Below are positions 1 to 9,054 of a DNA stretch of 64,000 nucleotides, piece after piece. Source of the stretch: Halonotius sp046719765 (GTDB taxonomy: Archaea; Halobacteriota; Halobacteria; Halobacteriales; Haloferacaceae); contig NZ_JABEBY010000011.1 of NCBI RefSeq assembly GCF_046719765.1, positions 48,355 through 112,354 on the forward strand. Reading direction: 5' to 3'. How positions within the stretch are numbered: position 1 is the stretch's first letter; each line of letters opens with the position of its first letter. A program made the translations under genes and the position numbers. A model generated the notes under the pieces. That model searched no databases and had not been told where the DNA came from. It was given only the letters and a program-made list of their open reading frames with translations.

Positions 1-589
1 ATTCCGAAAAGTCGCTGGCAACCTCGTCTGCTGGCTCTTGTAGATCATCTTTCACATCAAAAGTGCGACGATTTGTCACCCGGCCGTCGGTGACTGTATC
101 CTGCCGGTACATGAGCAGTCGATCGTTCGTGTACACTATCTCGCTGTCGGCATCCTCGCGGTCGGTCACAACCTCCTCCTCGCGGCTGAGCCGGGTTGTG
201 AGCTCGACGCTGACGTTTTTGGTCGTGGTGGCGGTCACATTGAACGTCAGCTCCGGCGTGTACCGATAGAAGTACACCGGTTCGCGGGTGAGCATCTCAC
301 CTTCCTCGTATGCCTGCCGGTTTGGTCCGGAGATCGTCGGTCGCAGCTCACTTGAACCGGTCTCGACGACCGCGCTGTCGATCAGCTCAACCTCAAGGAA
401 GAACGCCTCGACCTCCTCGGTTTCGGGCTGTGGGTCGGGCTGGGGGGCTGGCTGGCTCGCCGGCTCCTCGACCGGTGGTGTCAGGAAGACGTAGCCCGAT
501 CCAAGCAGCAAGACCACTCCGAGGACGACAAACCCGATCGTGAACTCCGTGCTGTTGGTCGCAACCTGCAGTTTGAGCCGCGGGAGCAT
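1..589 (-). CDS. DUF5305-like membrane-anchored protein (C-terminus beyond window)
   Basis: The minus-strand frame is open from an ATG at 589 to the left edge, so only the N-terminal 196 residues are visible. A short basic start (MLPRLKLQV) precedes one hydrophobic segment at about residues 16-35. A Pro/Glu-rich linker and a beta-rich extracellular-looking region follow, containing EPVYFYRYTPELTF and a stretch of Thr/Val repeats. This resembles the DUF5305 family of haloarchaea, which often lies beside type I signal peptidase genes; that neighbour would be outside the window. The family assignment is from memory of the pattern. Function is unknown, with surface or secretion-linked the only reasonable guess. 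Confidence 0.7.
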   Translation of the reverse strand, partial: MLPRLKLQVATNSTEFTIGFVVLGVVLLLGSGYVFLTPPVEEPASQPAPQPDPQPETEEVEAFFLEVELIDSAVVETGSSELRPTISGPNRQAYEEGEMLTREPVYFYRYTPELTFNVTATTTKNVSVELTTRLSREEEVVTDREDADSEIVYTNDRLLMYRQDTVTDGRVTNRRTFDVKDDLQEPADEVASDFSE

Positions 590-739
590 CACCGACCACC
601 TGGTGTGATGCGGTGTCGCCGCTCGGCGCGCGCGGACGCGGGTGGTCGGCGGGACACAACGCGGTGGAACATAACGGGTATGTGCTACACAGAACTACGG
701 GCGCAGGCTTGTGTATGTCACGATCACGCGCTGTGTGGG

Positions 740-1771
740 CTACAGCTCCCGTTCGGCGATATAACCCCGCTGGCACTCCGGGCAGATGTCGCCGGCGCGC
801 ATCGACGACGCCCCGGCGTGGCGGGTGAAGCCACACTCCGGACAGTAGAACTCGGTGGTGATGTCGTCGACGGTCGGCTCATACAGTGTCGCCTCACCAG
901 CCTTCGTCAACTCCGCGTCGGCCGGCTCCTCGATCATCTCCTCGTCGGTCTGGGCGTCGACCCCGTCGTCGTCGACCGCGTCGGCGGTGGCCTCGGGGGT
1001 AAAGCCGCCGCTGAAGTTCACGTCGTCGGGTTGTTCAGCCGGCGGTGTCTCCGCGTCGTACCCCTCGTCGTCGCCGGACTGCTCGGGCCACTCGTGGGCT
1101 GTTGTCTCCGGATCCGTCTCGTGTTCGGGCCATTCCCACCCGCCGGGCTCACCCTCGCTTTCGGCTGTTTCGTCGGTTTCGTCGTCGGCTGTCTCGTCGG
1201 TTTCGTCGTCGGCTGTCGAGAGAATGATCCCGTCGTCGTCGGCCGCCTGCGGCTCGCTGCCGTCGGCCCCTCCCGCCTCCTCGGAGTCGGCTGCGGGTGG
1301 CTCCTCGGCGGCGTCCGCAGTCGCCGCGGTCGGCTCCGTCGACGCCGGTGGTGTCTCCTCGTCGTCCAGTAGCTCCGCGTCGTCGTCGGCACTAGGGGTC
1401 GTGGCGTCGGCCGGCTGATCGGCCGCTGTGGGCGGTGACGCCGACGAGGCTGTCTCGTCGCCGGGTGGTGGTGATGCCGTCTCGCCGGTCGTGGCCGCCG
1501 CGCCGGCGTCATCGGCGGCTGTCGCGTCAGTGTCGGCGGCTGTCGCGTCAGTGTCACCGCCGGTTGTCGCCTCGCGCTCGCCGTCGGCGGTTTCGGCGAG
1601 CTGTTCGATCGAGGTCACCTCCTTGTTCTCACTGACGGTCTTGGTGTACCCACAGCGAGTGCAGGTTTTCTCCTCGCGAACCGTGACGACGACTTCGTTG
1701 CCTTGTTCCTCCCGTTCCCGTCGCAACTCGGGGTCGTCGAAATCGTGACCGAGTAGACACCGGAGTCCCAT
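740..1771 (-). CDS. Zinc-ribbon protein with long acidic low-complexity centre (DUF7093-like)
   Basis: 343 residues if started at MGLRCLLGHDF; a further in-frame ATG lies nine codons upstream at 1798. The N-terminus has a C-X2-C pair (TCTRCGYTK) and the C-terminus a second zinc ribbon (FYCPECGFT ... DICPECQRGYI). Between them lie about 200 residues of Asp/Glu/Ala/Thr-rich disordered sequence with short internal repeats such as DATAAD and DETDETA. The MGLRCLLGHDF start matches a haloarchaeal family I associate with DUF7093, hence the start choice. Function is not known. The paired ribbons suggest nucleic-acid or protein binding, but this is inference. The gene is divergent from the winged-helix gene at 1909. 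Confidence 0.75.
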   Translation of the reverse strand: MGLRCLLGHDFDDPELRREREEQGNEVVVTVREEKTCTRCGYTKTVSENKEVTSIEQLAETADGEREATTGGDTDATAADTDATAADDAGAAATTGETASPPPGDETASSASPPTAADQPADATTPSADDDAELLDDEETPPASTEPTAATADAAEEPPAADSEEAGGADGSEPQAADDDGIILSTADDETDETADDETDETAESEGEPGGWEWPEHETDPETTAHEWPEQSGDDEGYDAETPPAEQPDDVNFSGGFTPEATADAVDDDGVDAQTDEEMIEEPADAELTKAGEATLYEPTVDDITTEFYCPECGFTRHAGASSMRAGDICPECQRGYIAEREL

Positions 1772-1908
1772 TACCGTCTGTATCAACCTACTCGACAAAA
1801 AGCTACTCCCTCTGTCCGTCGCGTGTCTGACGCCGTCGGCGTTCGAGCGGCCGCGGTCGGTGGTGTCGATCCCCGGCGGTAGATGTAAACCGATTCCGGT
1901 GGTAGGAT

Positions 1909-2217
1909 ATGTCGATGGGAGCCAAGCCCGCCTACCGTGATCGGCCGGCCGTCGAGGTCGACGTTCTCGACGCGCTTGTCGACCGGGCCGGCGAGGGGAT
2001 GACCGTGCTTGAACTCCGGGCCGCCGTCGAGGCCGACATCGACCGCATCGAGACGGCGTTATCCGAGCTCAAAGCCGATGGATTGATCGTCGTCAGCGAC
2101 GAGAACGGGACGGTTCGGATCCGGCCGGCCGACAAGGTCGTCCCGGATCCGACAGCCGACGCCGAGCCGTCAGATCCGTCGCTGTTTGAGGCCATCCGCG
2201 ATCGGTTCGGCTTGTGA
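1909..2217 (+). CDS. Small winged-helix protein (DUF6432-like)
   Basis: 102 residues. The sequence reads as a winged-helix fold: a helix at VDVLDALVDRAGEGMTVLELRAAV, a recognition-type helix at DIDRIETALSELKADGLIVV and a short wing (DENGTVRI), followed by an acidic tail. An alternative start at the second Met (MGAKPAYRD) is only two codons in. It ends about 80 bases before the YgfZ-like gene on the same strand, so they may be co-transcribed. The family is haloarchaeal and resembles DUF6432. It is probably a DNA-binding or adaptor protein; no target can be named. Confidence 0.75.
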   Translation: MSMGAKPAYRDRPAVEVDVLDALVDRAGEGMTVLELRAAVEADIDRIETALSELKADGLIVVSDENGTVRIRPADKVVPDPTADAEPSDPSLFEAIRDRFGL

Positions 2218-2293
2218 CCCCCGCGTTTCGCGTTCGTCGCGTCCCGACCGACTCTCCGCCGTTGTTTTACTCCCGCGGCGTCTTCGCCTCCCC

Positions 2294-3406
2294 ATGACAC
2301 TGCTGGGAGCCCACCACGATGATCTCGGGGCGACGTACGTCGAGCGCGGCGGTCGACAGCTCGTCGCTCACTACGGCCGACCCGAAGTCGCCCACCGGGC
2401 AGTTCGCAACGGTGTCGGCGTCATCGAACAGGGGTATGGGATCGTCGCGGTCACCGGCTCCGAACGCGTCGACTACGTCGACAACATCGTCACCAACCGC
2501 GTGCCCGCAAGCGATGGTGAGGGCTGTTATGCCTTCGTCCTCGACCCACAGGGCCGGATCGAAACTGACTGCTACATCTACAACGCCGACGAGCAGCTGC
2601 TGTTGTTTACGCCACCATCCGAGGTTGAAGAACTGGTCGCCGACTGGTCGGAGAAGATCTTCGTGCAGGATGTCGCCATCGACGACGTGTCGGCTGACTA
2701 CGGCGTCTTCGGTATTCATGGCCCCTCAGCGACCGAGAAGGTTGCCTCGGTGCTCAACCACGCCGGCGCGCCCGAACCCGAACTCCACTTCGATCGGGGG
2801 TCGATGGGCGACGCCGGCGTCACGGTCGTCGCCAGCGACAACCCGACCGGCGAGGACGGCTACACGGTGATCTGTGGGGCCGACGACGCGCCCGGGGTCT
2901 TCGATACGCTGCTCAACCATGGGCTCAACGCCGCGCCGTTCGGCGAGGCAACCTGGAACACGCTGACGCTGGAGGCCGGCACGCCGCGGTTTGCCTCGGA
3001 GCTACAGGGTGCGATCCCGAACACGGTCGGCGCGCGCCACGCTGTCGACTTCGAGAAGGGCTGCTTTATCGGCCAGGAGGTCGTCTCAAAGGTCGAAAAC
3101 CGCGGCCGGCCGAGCAAGCAACTGCTCGGACTTCGTCTCGACGCCCCCTGTGGGGCCGGCGACGACCTCCGTGTCGACGGCGACGCTGTCGGGGAGCTGA
3201 CGCGGGCGATCGAGAGCCCCTCGATCGGCGAACCGATCGCGCTGGCCTTCTGTGCCAGCGACGCGCTTGACGGCCCGTTTACCGTGGGATCGGCAGCCGC
3301 CGAGGCCGACGGGGCTGCTGACGAACCCACCGTGGTCGACGCCGACCGTATCGAACTGCCGTTCGTCGATGGAAGTGCGGCTTCGCTTCGCTGTCCGCGG
3401 TACTAG
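2294..3406 (+). CDS. ygfZ: YgfZ/GcvT-like folate-binding aminomethyltransferase
   Basis: 370 residues. The family hallmark K-G-C-F-I-G-Q-E is present near residue 255 (FEKGCFIGQEVVSKVENRG), which is the YgfZ motif including its conserved cysteine. The N-terminus (RAVRNGVGVIEQGYGIVAVTG, DNIVTNRVP) is the GcvT-type tetrahydrofolate-binding fold. YgfZ-type proteins support iron-sulfur cluster assembly in a folate-dependent way; haloarchaeal members are often annotated as glycine cleavage T-like aminomethyltransferase. The start at 2294 (MTLLGAHHDD) was chosen because upstream residues are low-complexity Arg/Ser and because the core fold begins here. The C-terminus is a variable acidic tail. Confidence 0.85.
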   Translation: MTLLGAHHDDLGATYVERGGRQLVAHYGRPEVAHRAVRNGVGVIEQGYGIVAVTGSERVDYVDNIVTNRVPASDGEGCYAFVLDPQGRIETDCYIYNADEQLLLFTPPSEVEELVADWSEKIFVQDVAIDDVSADYGVFGIHGPSATEKVASVLNHAGAPEPELHFDRGSMGDAGVTVVASDNPTGEDGYTVICGADDAPGVFDTLLNHGLNAAPFGEATWNTLTLEAGTPRFASELQGAIPNTVGARHAVDFEKGCFIGQEVVSKVENRGRPSKQLLGLRLDAPCGAGDDLRVDGDAVGELTRAIESPSIGEPIALAFCASDALDGPFTVGSAAAEADGAADEPTVVDADRIELPFVDGSAASLRCPRY

Positions 3407-3454
3407 TCTCGGGCCGCCGAAACCGCCTTCCCCGCTGTCTGCCTATCGGCGGCT

Positions 3455-4084
3455 ATGCCATCGACGCTCGTCCACATCGCGGTCGCGGGGCTGCTCGGGA
3501 CTGCCCTCCTTGGAGCGGCCTTCGACCGCCGGGCGATCCTGACAGTCATGGCCGTCGCCGCGGTGCCGGATCTCGATACACTGCTCGGCCTTTGGTTGCC
3601 CGGGGCCCACCGGGCGTATCTCCACACGCTCGTCCTGCCGGCGGTTCTCGGGATCGTGCTCTGGTGGGATGTTGCCGTCCGCTCGGAGTCGACGCTCCGC
3701 CGGCGGTGGGGTGCGACCGGGGTTCGCGTGGCGTGGGTGAGCCTCGTCGGGATGGTTCTCGCCCACAGCCTCTATGACGGCGTCGTCAACGGTGTGAATC
3801 TGTTCTGGCCATTGCAGGATCGCTTCTACGACCTCTCGGGACATCTGCTGTACTCGACACAGCGCGGTCTGCTCCAGACGTTTGTCGACCTCTCTCCCGG
3901 CGGCACCGTCGAGGGAACGACCGCCACCACCCACTACTACACCGGTGTCGACCCGAATCGGGGTGCGGAACCCGAAAACGTCGAGCGGATCTTCCATCTG
4001 GTGCAGTCCGGCGAGCGACTGCTGTTGATGGTTGCCGGCTTCGGTGTCGTCGCACTGCGGCTGTGGCGGGACGATGAGGAGTGA
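3455..4084 (+). CDS. Membrane-bound metal-dependent hydrolase (DUF457/YdjM type)
   Basis: 209 residues. It begins MPSTLVHIAVAGLLG, with the family's N-terminal His, followed by AVAAVPDLDTL, where the two Asp residues are the conserved pair. HRAYLHTLVLP is the H-X4-H motif typical of YdjM-like predicted metal-dependent hydrolases. Several hydrophobic helices place it in the membrane. A later HSLYDGVVNGVNLFWPL supplies another conserved His/Asp pair. The substrate is unknown for the family. The gene stands alone between the YgfZ-like gene and aIF2-beta on the same strand. Confidence 0.8.
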   Translation: MPSTLVHIAVAGLLGTALLGAAFDRRAILTVMAVAAVPDLDTLLGLWLPGAHRAYLHTLVLPAVLGIVLWWDVAVRSESTLRRRWGATGVRVAWVSLVGMVLAHSLYDGVVNGVNLFWPLQDRFYDLSGHLLYSTQRGLLQTFVDLSPGGTVEGTTATTHYYTGVDPNRGAEPENVERIFHLVQSGERLLLMVAGFGVVALRLWRDDEE

Positions 4085-4207
4085 GTGGTATGTTGATTCA
4101 CGGCGGCGCGATCGGGGTGCGTCCGTTCTGAGCGACCACCGTGGGACAGGCGCATTGTGGATCGCTATCTCACAATGCATTTAGCCGCCGAACGCATCGA
4201 GACGCGT

Positions 4208-4816
4208 ATGGACTACGAGGCGACGCTCGACCGGGCGATGGAGGATCTCCCCGATTTTCAGGGCTCCGACGAACGGCTTGACGTACCGGACGCCGAGGCC
4301 CAGAAGGACGGCGCGTTCACACGGCTGACTAACCTCTCGGCGATCGGCGACGCGCTCAACCGCGAGCCGGAACACATCCACAGCGCGATCCAACAGGAAC
4401 TCGGCACCGCCGGCCAGTACGAGGACGGCCGCGCCCGCTACAACGGCGACTTCTCCGGCGACGATTTCGATGCCGCCATCGACGCCTACATCGCCGAATA
4501 CGTCACCTGCTCGGAGTGTGGGCTGCCCGACACCAAGCTCGTCACCGAAAACCGCACCCAGATGCTTCGGTGTGAGGCCTGTGGTGCCTTCCGCCCGGTT
4601 GCCAAACGACAGTCGAGCTCCCAGCGCACCGACCGCCCCGATGTCGAGGAGGGCGAAACCTACCACGTCAAGATCACTGGTACCGGCCGCAAGGGCGACG
4701 GTGTCGCCGAGAAAGGCAAGTACACGATCTTCGTCCCCGGCGCGGAGGAGGGCGACGAGGTCGACATCTACATCAAAAACATCAGCGGGACGCTCGCCTT
4801 CGCCCGACTGGACTGA
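4208..4816 (+). CDS. Translation initiation factor aIF2 subunit beta with C-terminal TRAM domain
   Basis: 202 residues. It is the beta subunit of the archaeal aIF2 heterotrimer that brings initiator tRNA to the small ribosomal subunit. The core (TRLTNLSAIGDALNREPEHI) is the eIF2B/eIF5-type domain. A zinc ribbon follows (YVTCSECGLPDTKL ... RCEACGAFRPV; two C-X2-C pairs). Residues from about 140 form a TRAM domain (ETYHVKITGTGRKGDGVAEK), a fusion seen in haloarchaeal versions. ATG 4208 is preferred over upstream in-frame starts because MDYEATLDRAMEDLP is the family start. Confidence 0.92.
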   Translation: MDYEATLDRAMEDLPDFQGSDERLDVPDAEAQKDGAFTRLTNLSAIGDALNREPEHIHSAIQQELGTAGQYEDGRARYNGDFSGDDFDAAIDAYIAEYVTCSECGLPDTKLVTENRTQMLRCEACGAFRPVAKRQSSSQRTDRPDVEEGETYHVKITGTGRKGDGVAEKGKYTIFVPGAEEGDEVDIYIKNISGTLAFARLD

Positions 4817-4892
4817 TCTCCATACGCCCTGACTGGCGTGAGCCAGCGACGGTCGGCAGCTTTTCATACCGCCGACGGCGACCCCACAGACA

Positions 4893-5534
4893 GTGACCGC
4901 CTCCGCCGTTGTCTTCGATCTGTTCGGTACGCTCGTCACCATCGACGACACTCCCGAACCAGCGGCGGCCATCGCCGACGAACTCACCGCCCGCGGCGTC
5001 AGCGTCCCCGACGACTGGGCGGCCGCCTACACCGAACCCCATATCGACGCCCAAGCGGGAGCCGAAGTTCCGTTGCCGGATCACGTCGCTGCCGCGCTCG
5101 ACAGCCGCGGGATCGACGTGCCGGACACCACCGCCCGTCAAGCCGTCATCGACGCCTTCGAGCCAACCATCGAGACCGCCACCGGCGCGGTCGACGCTGT
5201 CGCCGCCGCCAGCGAGGGCCGCCCGGTCGGCCTGCTGTCGAACTGTGCGGTTCCGGAGCTGGTCGACCGAACGCTGCGCCGGTCGACCCTTGATCCCGCC
5301 AGCTTCGATGCCATCGTTGCCAGCGTCGACTGCGGCTGGCGAAAACCCGATCCGCGAGCGTTCGCAACGATCGCCGACCGCCTCGGCGTCGACAGCGGTG
5401 ATCTCGTCGTCGTCGGCGATACCCCCGAAACCGACGGCGGGATCACCGACCCCGGTGGGGAGTTTGTCGATATCGCCGACACGCCGCTCCCCGAACTTCC
5501 GGTGCGATTCAGTGAGGGGGAGCTATGTCGCTGA
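4893..5534 (+). CDS. HAD-superfamily hydrolase at head of cobalamin cluster
   Basis: 213 residues with a GTG start. HAD motif I is VVFDLFGTLVTIDD near residue 10, with DLFGT in place of the classical DxDGT. Motif II is LLSNC, and motif III/IV are WRKPDPRAF and VVGDTPETDGG. It is therefore a phosphatase or haloacid-dehalogenase-like hydrolase. It overlaps cbiB by 10 bases, so translation is probably coupled. Its place at the head of a nucleotide-loop assembly cluster makes an alpha-ribazole-phosphate or aminopropanol-phosphate related step an attractive guess, but phosphoglycolate-type housekeeping is equally possible. Confidence 0.82.
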   Translation: MTASAVVFDLFGTLVTIDDTPEPAAAIADELTARGVSVPDDWAAAYTEPHIDAQAGAEVPLPDHVAAALDSRGIDVPDTTARQAVIDAFEPTIETATGAVDAVAAASEGRPVGLLSNCAVPELVDRTLRRSTLDPASFDAIVASVDCGWRKPDPRAFATIADRLGVDSGDLVVVGDTPETDGGITDPGGEFVDIADTPLPELPVRFSEGELCR

Positions 5535-6454
5535 TGGCTGCCGGCGTCGTGCTCGCGGCTGTCGGCGGCGATCATCTGGCTGGCGAGCCGCCGGCGCGGC
5601 TCCATCCGGTCGCGCTCTTTGGCCGGCTGGTCGGCCCAATCGACCGCGAGTGGCGTGCTCCCCGACTTGTCGGCAGCGTTGCCGCGGTTGGTCTCCCGCT
5701 TTTCGCGGCCGTGGCTGTCGCCCTTGCGGTGTGGCTCGCTGGCGACATCGCACCGCTGGCCGGTGGTGTCATCGCCGCCCTGATCCTATTTTCGACGATC
5801 AGCCTCCGGCTACTTTGTACAACCGCCGGCGATGTCCTTGCGCAAACAGACACTGACCTCGCGGGCGCACGCGAAGCATTGCTCGCTCTTGCTGGCCGTG
5901 ACGCCGCCGACCTCTCGGCGGCCCACGTTCGGAGCGCGGCCGTCGAGAGCGTCGCCGAAAACCTCTCGGATGGCTTCCTTGCGCCGCTGGTCGGCTTCGG
6001 CGTTGCCAGCGTCGTCGCCGGCTGGTGGTTGTCTCCGGGCGTAACGCTGCCGGCTGCGACCGCGGCGGCCGCCTGGATCAAGGCTGTCAACACGATGGAT
6101 TCGATGGTCGGCTACCGCTCGAAACCGGTCGGCTGGGCGGCTGCCCGACTCGACGACCTCGTCATGTGGGTTCCGGCCCGGCTGACGGCGCTGGCGATCT
6201 CTGCGGCCGCGCTGTCGCCCGATCCCGTGTTGACAGGTCGACGCTGGGCGCGGCTGCCGGCCTCGCCGAACGCCGGCTGGCCGATGGCGACGCTGGCGGC
6301 CGCCCTCGGTGTTCGACTCGAAAAGCCGGGCCACTACACGCTCAACTCGGTGGCCGCGTTGCCAACGACCGCCGAGGGCCACTACGGGGTTACACTCGTC
6401 GGCCGGGCCGGCTGGCTCACCGCGCTTGCCACGGTGGTGATCGTCGGTGTCTGA
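5525..6454 (+). CDS. cbiB: Adenosylcobinamide-phosphate synthase CbiB
   Basis: 309 residues, a membrane protein with several hydrophobic helices. CbiB joins adenosylcobyric acid to aminopropanol phosphate (or its analogue) in cobalamin synthesis. The family signatures are visible: GDHLAGEPPARLHPVALFGRL near the start (the GDPxxxPHPV region), ESVAENLSDGFLAPL (conserved S-V-A-E-N-x-x-D), and AWIKAVNTMDSMVGYRS in the middle. It overlaps the HAD gene upstream and cobS downstream (8 bases), which supports a single transcript. Confidence 0.93.
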   Translation: MSLMAAGVVLAAVGGDHLAGEPPARLHPVALFGRLVGPIDREWRAPRLVGSVAAVGLPLFAAVAVALAVWLAGDIAPLAGGVIAALILFSTISLRLLCTTAGDVLAQTDTDLAGAREALLALAGRDAADLSAAHVRSAAVESVAENLSDGFLAPLVGFGVASVVAGWWLSPGVTLPAATAAAAWIKAVNTMDSMVGYRSKPVGWAAARLDDLVMWVPARLTALAISAAALSPDPVLTGRRWARLPASPNAGWPMATLAAALGVRLEKPGHYTLNSVAALPTTAEGHYGVTLVGRAGWLTALATVVIVGV

Positions 6455-7223
6455 ATCGAACCCGCTGCTTGCTGCCGGCCGAGCGATCCGCGGCGCAGTC
6501 GGCTTTCTGACGCGGATTCCGGTCGGCGGTACCGAGGCAGACTGGGTGGCCTTCTGCCGACGCGCCTACAGCCTGCCGGTGGTCGGCTACCTCGTCGGCG
6601 GCCTCGCCGGGAGCGTGTTCTTCCTGCCGGTGCAGCCACCGACACTCGTCGCTGCCTATCTCGTTGGGCTCTATCTGCTAACCGGGGTGACCCACGCCGA
6701 TGGGGTGGCGGATCTCGGCGACACGTTAGCGGTTCACGGTGACGCCGACCGCAAACGCGACGTGCTGAAGGATTCAGCCACCGGCGTCGGCGGGACGCTG
6801 CTGTTGGCCGTCACGCTGTTCGTCGTTGCCCTCGGTGCCCTCTCGTTTGCGGGGATCGGGCCGTGGCGGGCCCTCCGGCTCGTTGTCGCCGCTGAGGTCG
6901 GCGCGAAACTCGGGATGGTACTGGTCGCCTGTTACGGCCGGCCGGCCCACGAGGGGCTCGGCTCACAGCTTGTCGGCGAGCTCACCCACCGGTCGTTGGC
7001 GCCGGCGATCGCGGTGTCGCTGCCGGCGATCGCCGCTGCCCCGAACGGGCTGGCGCCCGCCCTCGTGGCTGCGGTGGCAACCGGGCCGGCGGTTGGGGTG
7101 ACCGTGTTGACGTGGGGCCACCGCACACTCGGCGGTGTGAGCGGTGATCTGCTCGGGGCGACAAACGAGATCGGTCGCGCACTCGCGCTCCACGTGGGGG
7201 TGTCGGTATGGATTCTGACGTGA
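6447..7223 (+). CDS. cobS: Adenosylcobinamide-GDP ribazoletransferase CobS
   Basis: 258 residues with a GTG start overlapping the end of cbiB. CobS is the integral-membrane cobalamin synthase that joins AdoCbi-GDP to alpha-ribazole (or its phosphate). The characteristic N-terminus GFLTRIPVGG is followed by VTHADGVADLGDTLAVHG, which is the acidic metal-binding D-G-x-x-D loop, and by hydrophobic helices through to the C-terminus, with GASGD-type SGDLLGATNEI near the end. It overlaps cobY by 16 bases. Confidence 0.93.
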   Translation: MSESNPLLAAGRAIRGAVGFLTRIPVGGTEADWVAFCRRAYSLPVVGYLVGGLAGSVFFLPVQPPTLVAAYLVGLYLLTGVTHADGVADLGDTLAVHGDADRKRDVLKDSATGVGGTLLLAVTLFVVALGALSFAGIGPWRALRLVVAAEVGAKLGMVLVACYGRPAHEGLGSQLVGELTHRSLAPAIAVSLPAIAAAPNGLAPALVAAVATGPAVGVTVLTWGHRTLGGVSGDLLGATNEIGRALALHVGVSVWILT

Positions 7224-7906
7224 GCGACACCCCGGTCGCCGAGGACGACACGCAGGCGATGGTTGAGGACAACACGCGAGCGACGACCGAAGGCGAGACC
7301 GAGACGCGGGCGACGACCGGGCTGATCATGTGTGGCGGCGAGGGCAGCCGCCTCCGGCCGGCCGTCGGCGACACCGAAAAACCGCTTGTCGCGGTCGGCG
7401 GCGAGCCGATGATCGACCGGGTTGTGGCCGCGTTGCGGGCGAGTTCGCTGACGACGATCGTGGGGGCAGTTTCGCCGGCAACGCCGGCGACGGCTGCTCA
7501 TCTCGCCGATCTCGATGGGGTCGACCTCATCGAGACGGCGGGTGAGGGGTATGTTGCTGATCTCACCGAGGCACTCGCTGTCTGTGATAGCCCAACTGTA
7601 ACCGTCGCCGCCGACCTCCCGTTGCTCACCGCCGGCCATATCGACCGGGCGGTCGCGGCCGCCGGCGACGACTCGCTGACCGTCTGTGTGCCGGCATCGC
7701 TCTGTGCGGAGCTGGGCCTCAGCGCGGAGCCAACCCGCGATCACGACGGAGAGACAGTCGTGCCGACCGGGTTCAATATCGTCGGCGACGACGCCGAGCG
7801 AACAGCCGTCTGGCGGGCCCCACGGCTCGCCGCGAACATCAACCGCCCGGCTGACTACCGGGTCGTCGAGGCGTGGCTCGATAGCGACACCCAAACGAAA
7901 CTTTGA
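7208..7906 (+). CDS. cobY: GTP:adenosylcobinamide-phosphate guanylyltransferase CobY
   Basis: 232 residues as given. CobY is the archaeal, CobU-independent enzyme that makes AdoCbi-GDP. The nucleotidyltransferase signature is GLIMCGGEGSRLRP, followed by EKPLVAVGGEPMIDRVV. The first 38 residues are an acidic, threonine-rich extension with repeated ATTEGETE-like sequence that does not belong to the fold; the usual annotated start may be the Met of MCGGEG at 7328. The ATG at 7208 is in frame and overlaps cobS, so either start is possible. It is the fourth gene of the HAD-cbiB-cobS-cobY run. Confidence 0.88.
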   Translation: MDSDVSDTPVAEDDTQAMVEDNTRATTEGETETRATTGLIMCGGEGSRLRPAVGDTEKPLVAVGGEPMIDRVVAALRASSLTTIVGAVSPATPATAAHLADLDGVDLIETAGEGYVADLTEALAVCDSPTVTVAADLPLLTAGHIDRAVAAAGDDSLTVCVPASLCAELGLSAEPTRDHDGETVVPTGFNIVGDDAERTAVWRAPRLAANINRPADYRVVEAWLDSDTQTKL

Positions 7907-7986
7907 GTGAGACAAAAAACACCTCGTTGATGTCCAGTCAGAGTATGACATAACAAAATAATGTTTATATCACTCACGACCAATCG

Positions 7987-8997
7987 GTGGGTGTGGATCC
8001 AGATGCGATCGACACCGTCGATCGGGTGGCTCACGGTGGGACAGCCGATCCGGAGCTTGTCGATTTTAGTGCCAACACGAACCCCCAGACGCCGGATGGC
8101 GTCGCTGCCGTCTACGAGGCAGCCCTCTCCGCGGCCGGACGGTATCCGGCGGATGACTACTACGAGTTTCGGGCGGCCGCCGCCGACTATCTCGGCGTCA
8201 CGGGCGGTCAGATCATCCCGACCGCTGGAGGGTTAGCCGGTATTCGCCTCCTCTGTTCGGTTGTGATCGACAGCGGTGACAGTGTCGCCGTCCCGACCCC
8301 GAGTTTCAGCGAGTACGCCCGCGAGGTTCGCCTCCAGGGCGGGGAGCCGACGTTCGTCCCCCACGACGAGATCACCGATATCGATCCGGCCGCCCACCGT
8401 CTGGTGATCGTCTGCAACCCGAACAACCCGACCGGCGAGAGCTACGCCCATGCGATGCTCCAGGAACTCGCCGACCGCTGCCGGGACGCCGACACGGTGT
8501 TGTTGGTCGATGAGGCGTTTCTCGACTACACCACCGAGCCGTCGCTTGCCGGCACCCCAGGTGTTGTCGTCGCCCGATCGCTGACGAAGATCTTTGGCTT
8601 GCCGGGGCTTCGGGCCGGCTTTCTTGTCGCCACCGGCACCCGTCAGGAACAACTTGACGTTGCCCGCCCGACGTGGGCACTGAGCACGCCGGCGGCTGCG
8701 GTCGGGGCCCACTGCCTGCGTGATACCGAGTTTGTCGCCGAGACCCGGGAGTGCGTCGCCGCCGAGCGGGAGCGCATGCGCGACCGCCTCGCCGACCGGT
8801 TTCGGGTCACCCCCTCCGAGGCCCCGTTTCTGCTCTGTGAAACGTCGGAGCCGGTCGGCGATCTGATCGAGGACGCCCGGGCGGCCGGTCTCACCGTTCG
8901 GGATGCGACGACCTTCCGTGGGCTCGACTCCCACATCCGTGTTGCGGTCAAGCGCCCCGAGCAAAACGACCGACTGCTTGCGGCTCTTGACGTGTAG
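7987..8997 (+). CDS. cobD: Threonine-phosphate decarboxylase CobD-like (PLP-dependent)
   Basis: 336 residues with a GTG start. This class I/II aminotransferase-fold PLP enzyme makes aminopropanol phosphate for the nucleotide loop. VDFSANTNPQTPDGV is the CobD/HisC-like start. VIVCNPNNPTGE is the conserved Asn-rich PLP loop, LLVDEAFLDY holds the PLP-pyridine Asp, and SLTKIFGLPGLRAGF holds the Schiff-base Lys. HisC (histidinol-phosphate aminotransferase) is the main alternative, but the cobalamin context favours CobD. An 80-base gap with TATA-like ATGTTTATATCAC separates it from cobY, so it may have its own promoter. Confidence 0.87.
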   Translation: MGVDPDAIDTVDRVAHGGTADPELVDFSANTNPQTPDGVAAVYEAALSAAGRYPADDYYEFRAAAADYLGVTGGQIIPTAGGLAGIRLLCSVVIDSGDSVAVPTPSFSEYAREVRLQGGEPTFVPHDEITDIDPAAHRLVIVCNPNNPTGESYAHAMLQELADRCRDADTVLLVDEAFLDYTTEPSLAGTPGVVVARSLTKIFGLPGLRAGFLVATGTRQEQLDVARPTWALSTPAAAVGAHCLRDTEFVAETRECVAAERERMRDRLADRFRVTPSEAPFLLCETSEPVGDLIEDARAAGLTVRDATTFRGLDSHIRVAVKRPEQNDRLLAALDV

Positions 8998-9054
8998 GGC
9001 GGCTCGACCGCCTCCGGTCGCAACCCAGATACCTGTGGCGTCCAAGAGAGGTGT

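Noticed and set aside
393..836. A 147-codon minus-strand open frame
   Set aside because: It crosses two real genes in another frame and is Pro/Arg-rich without a domain.
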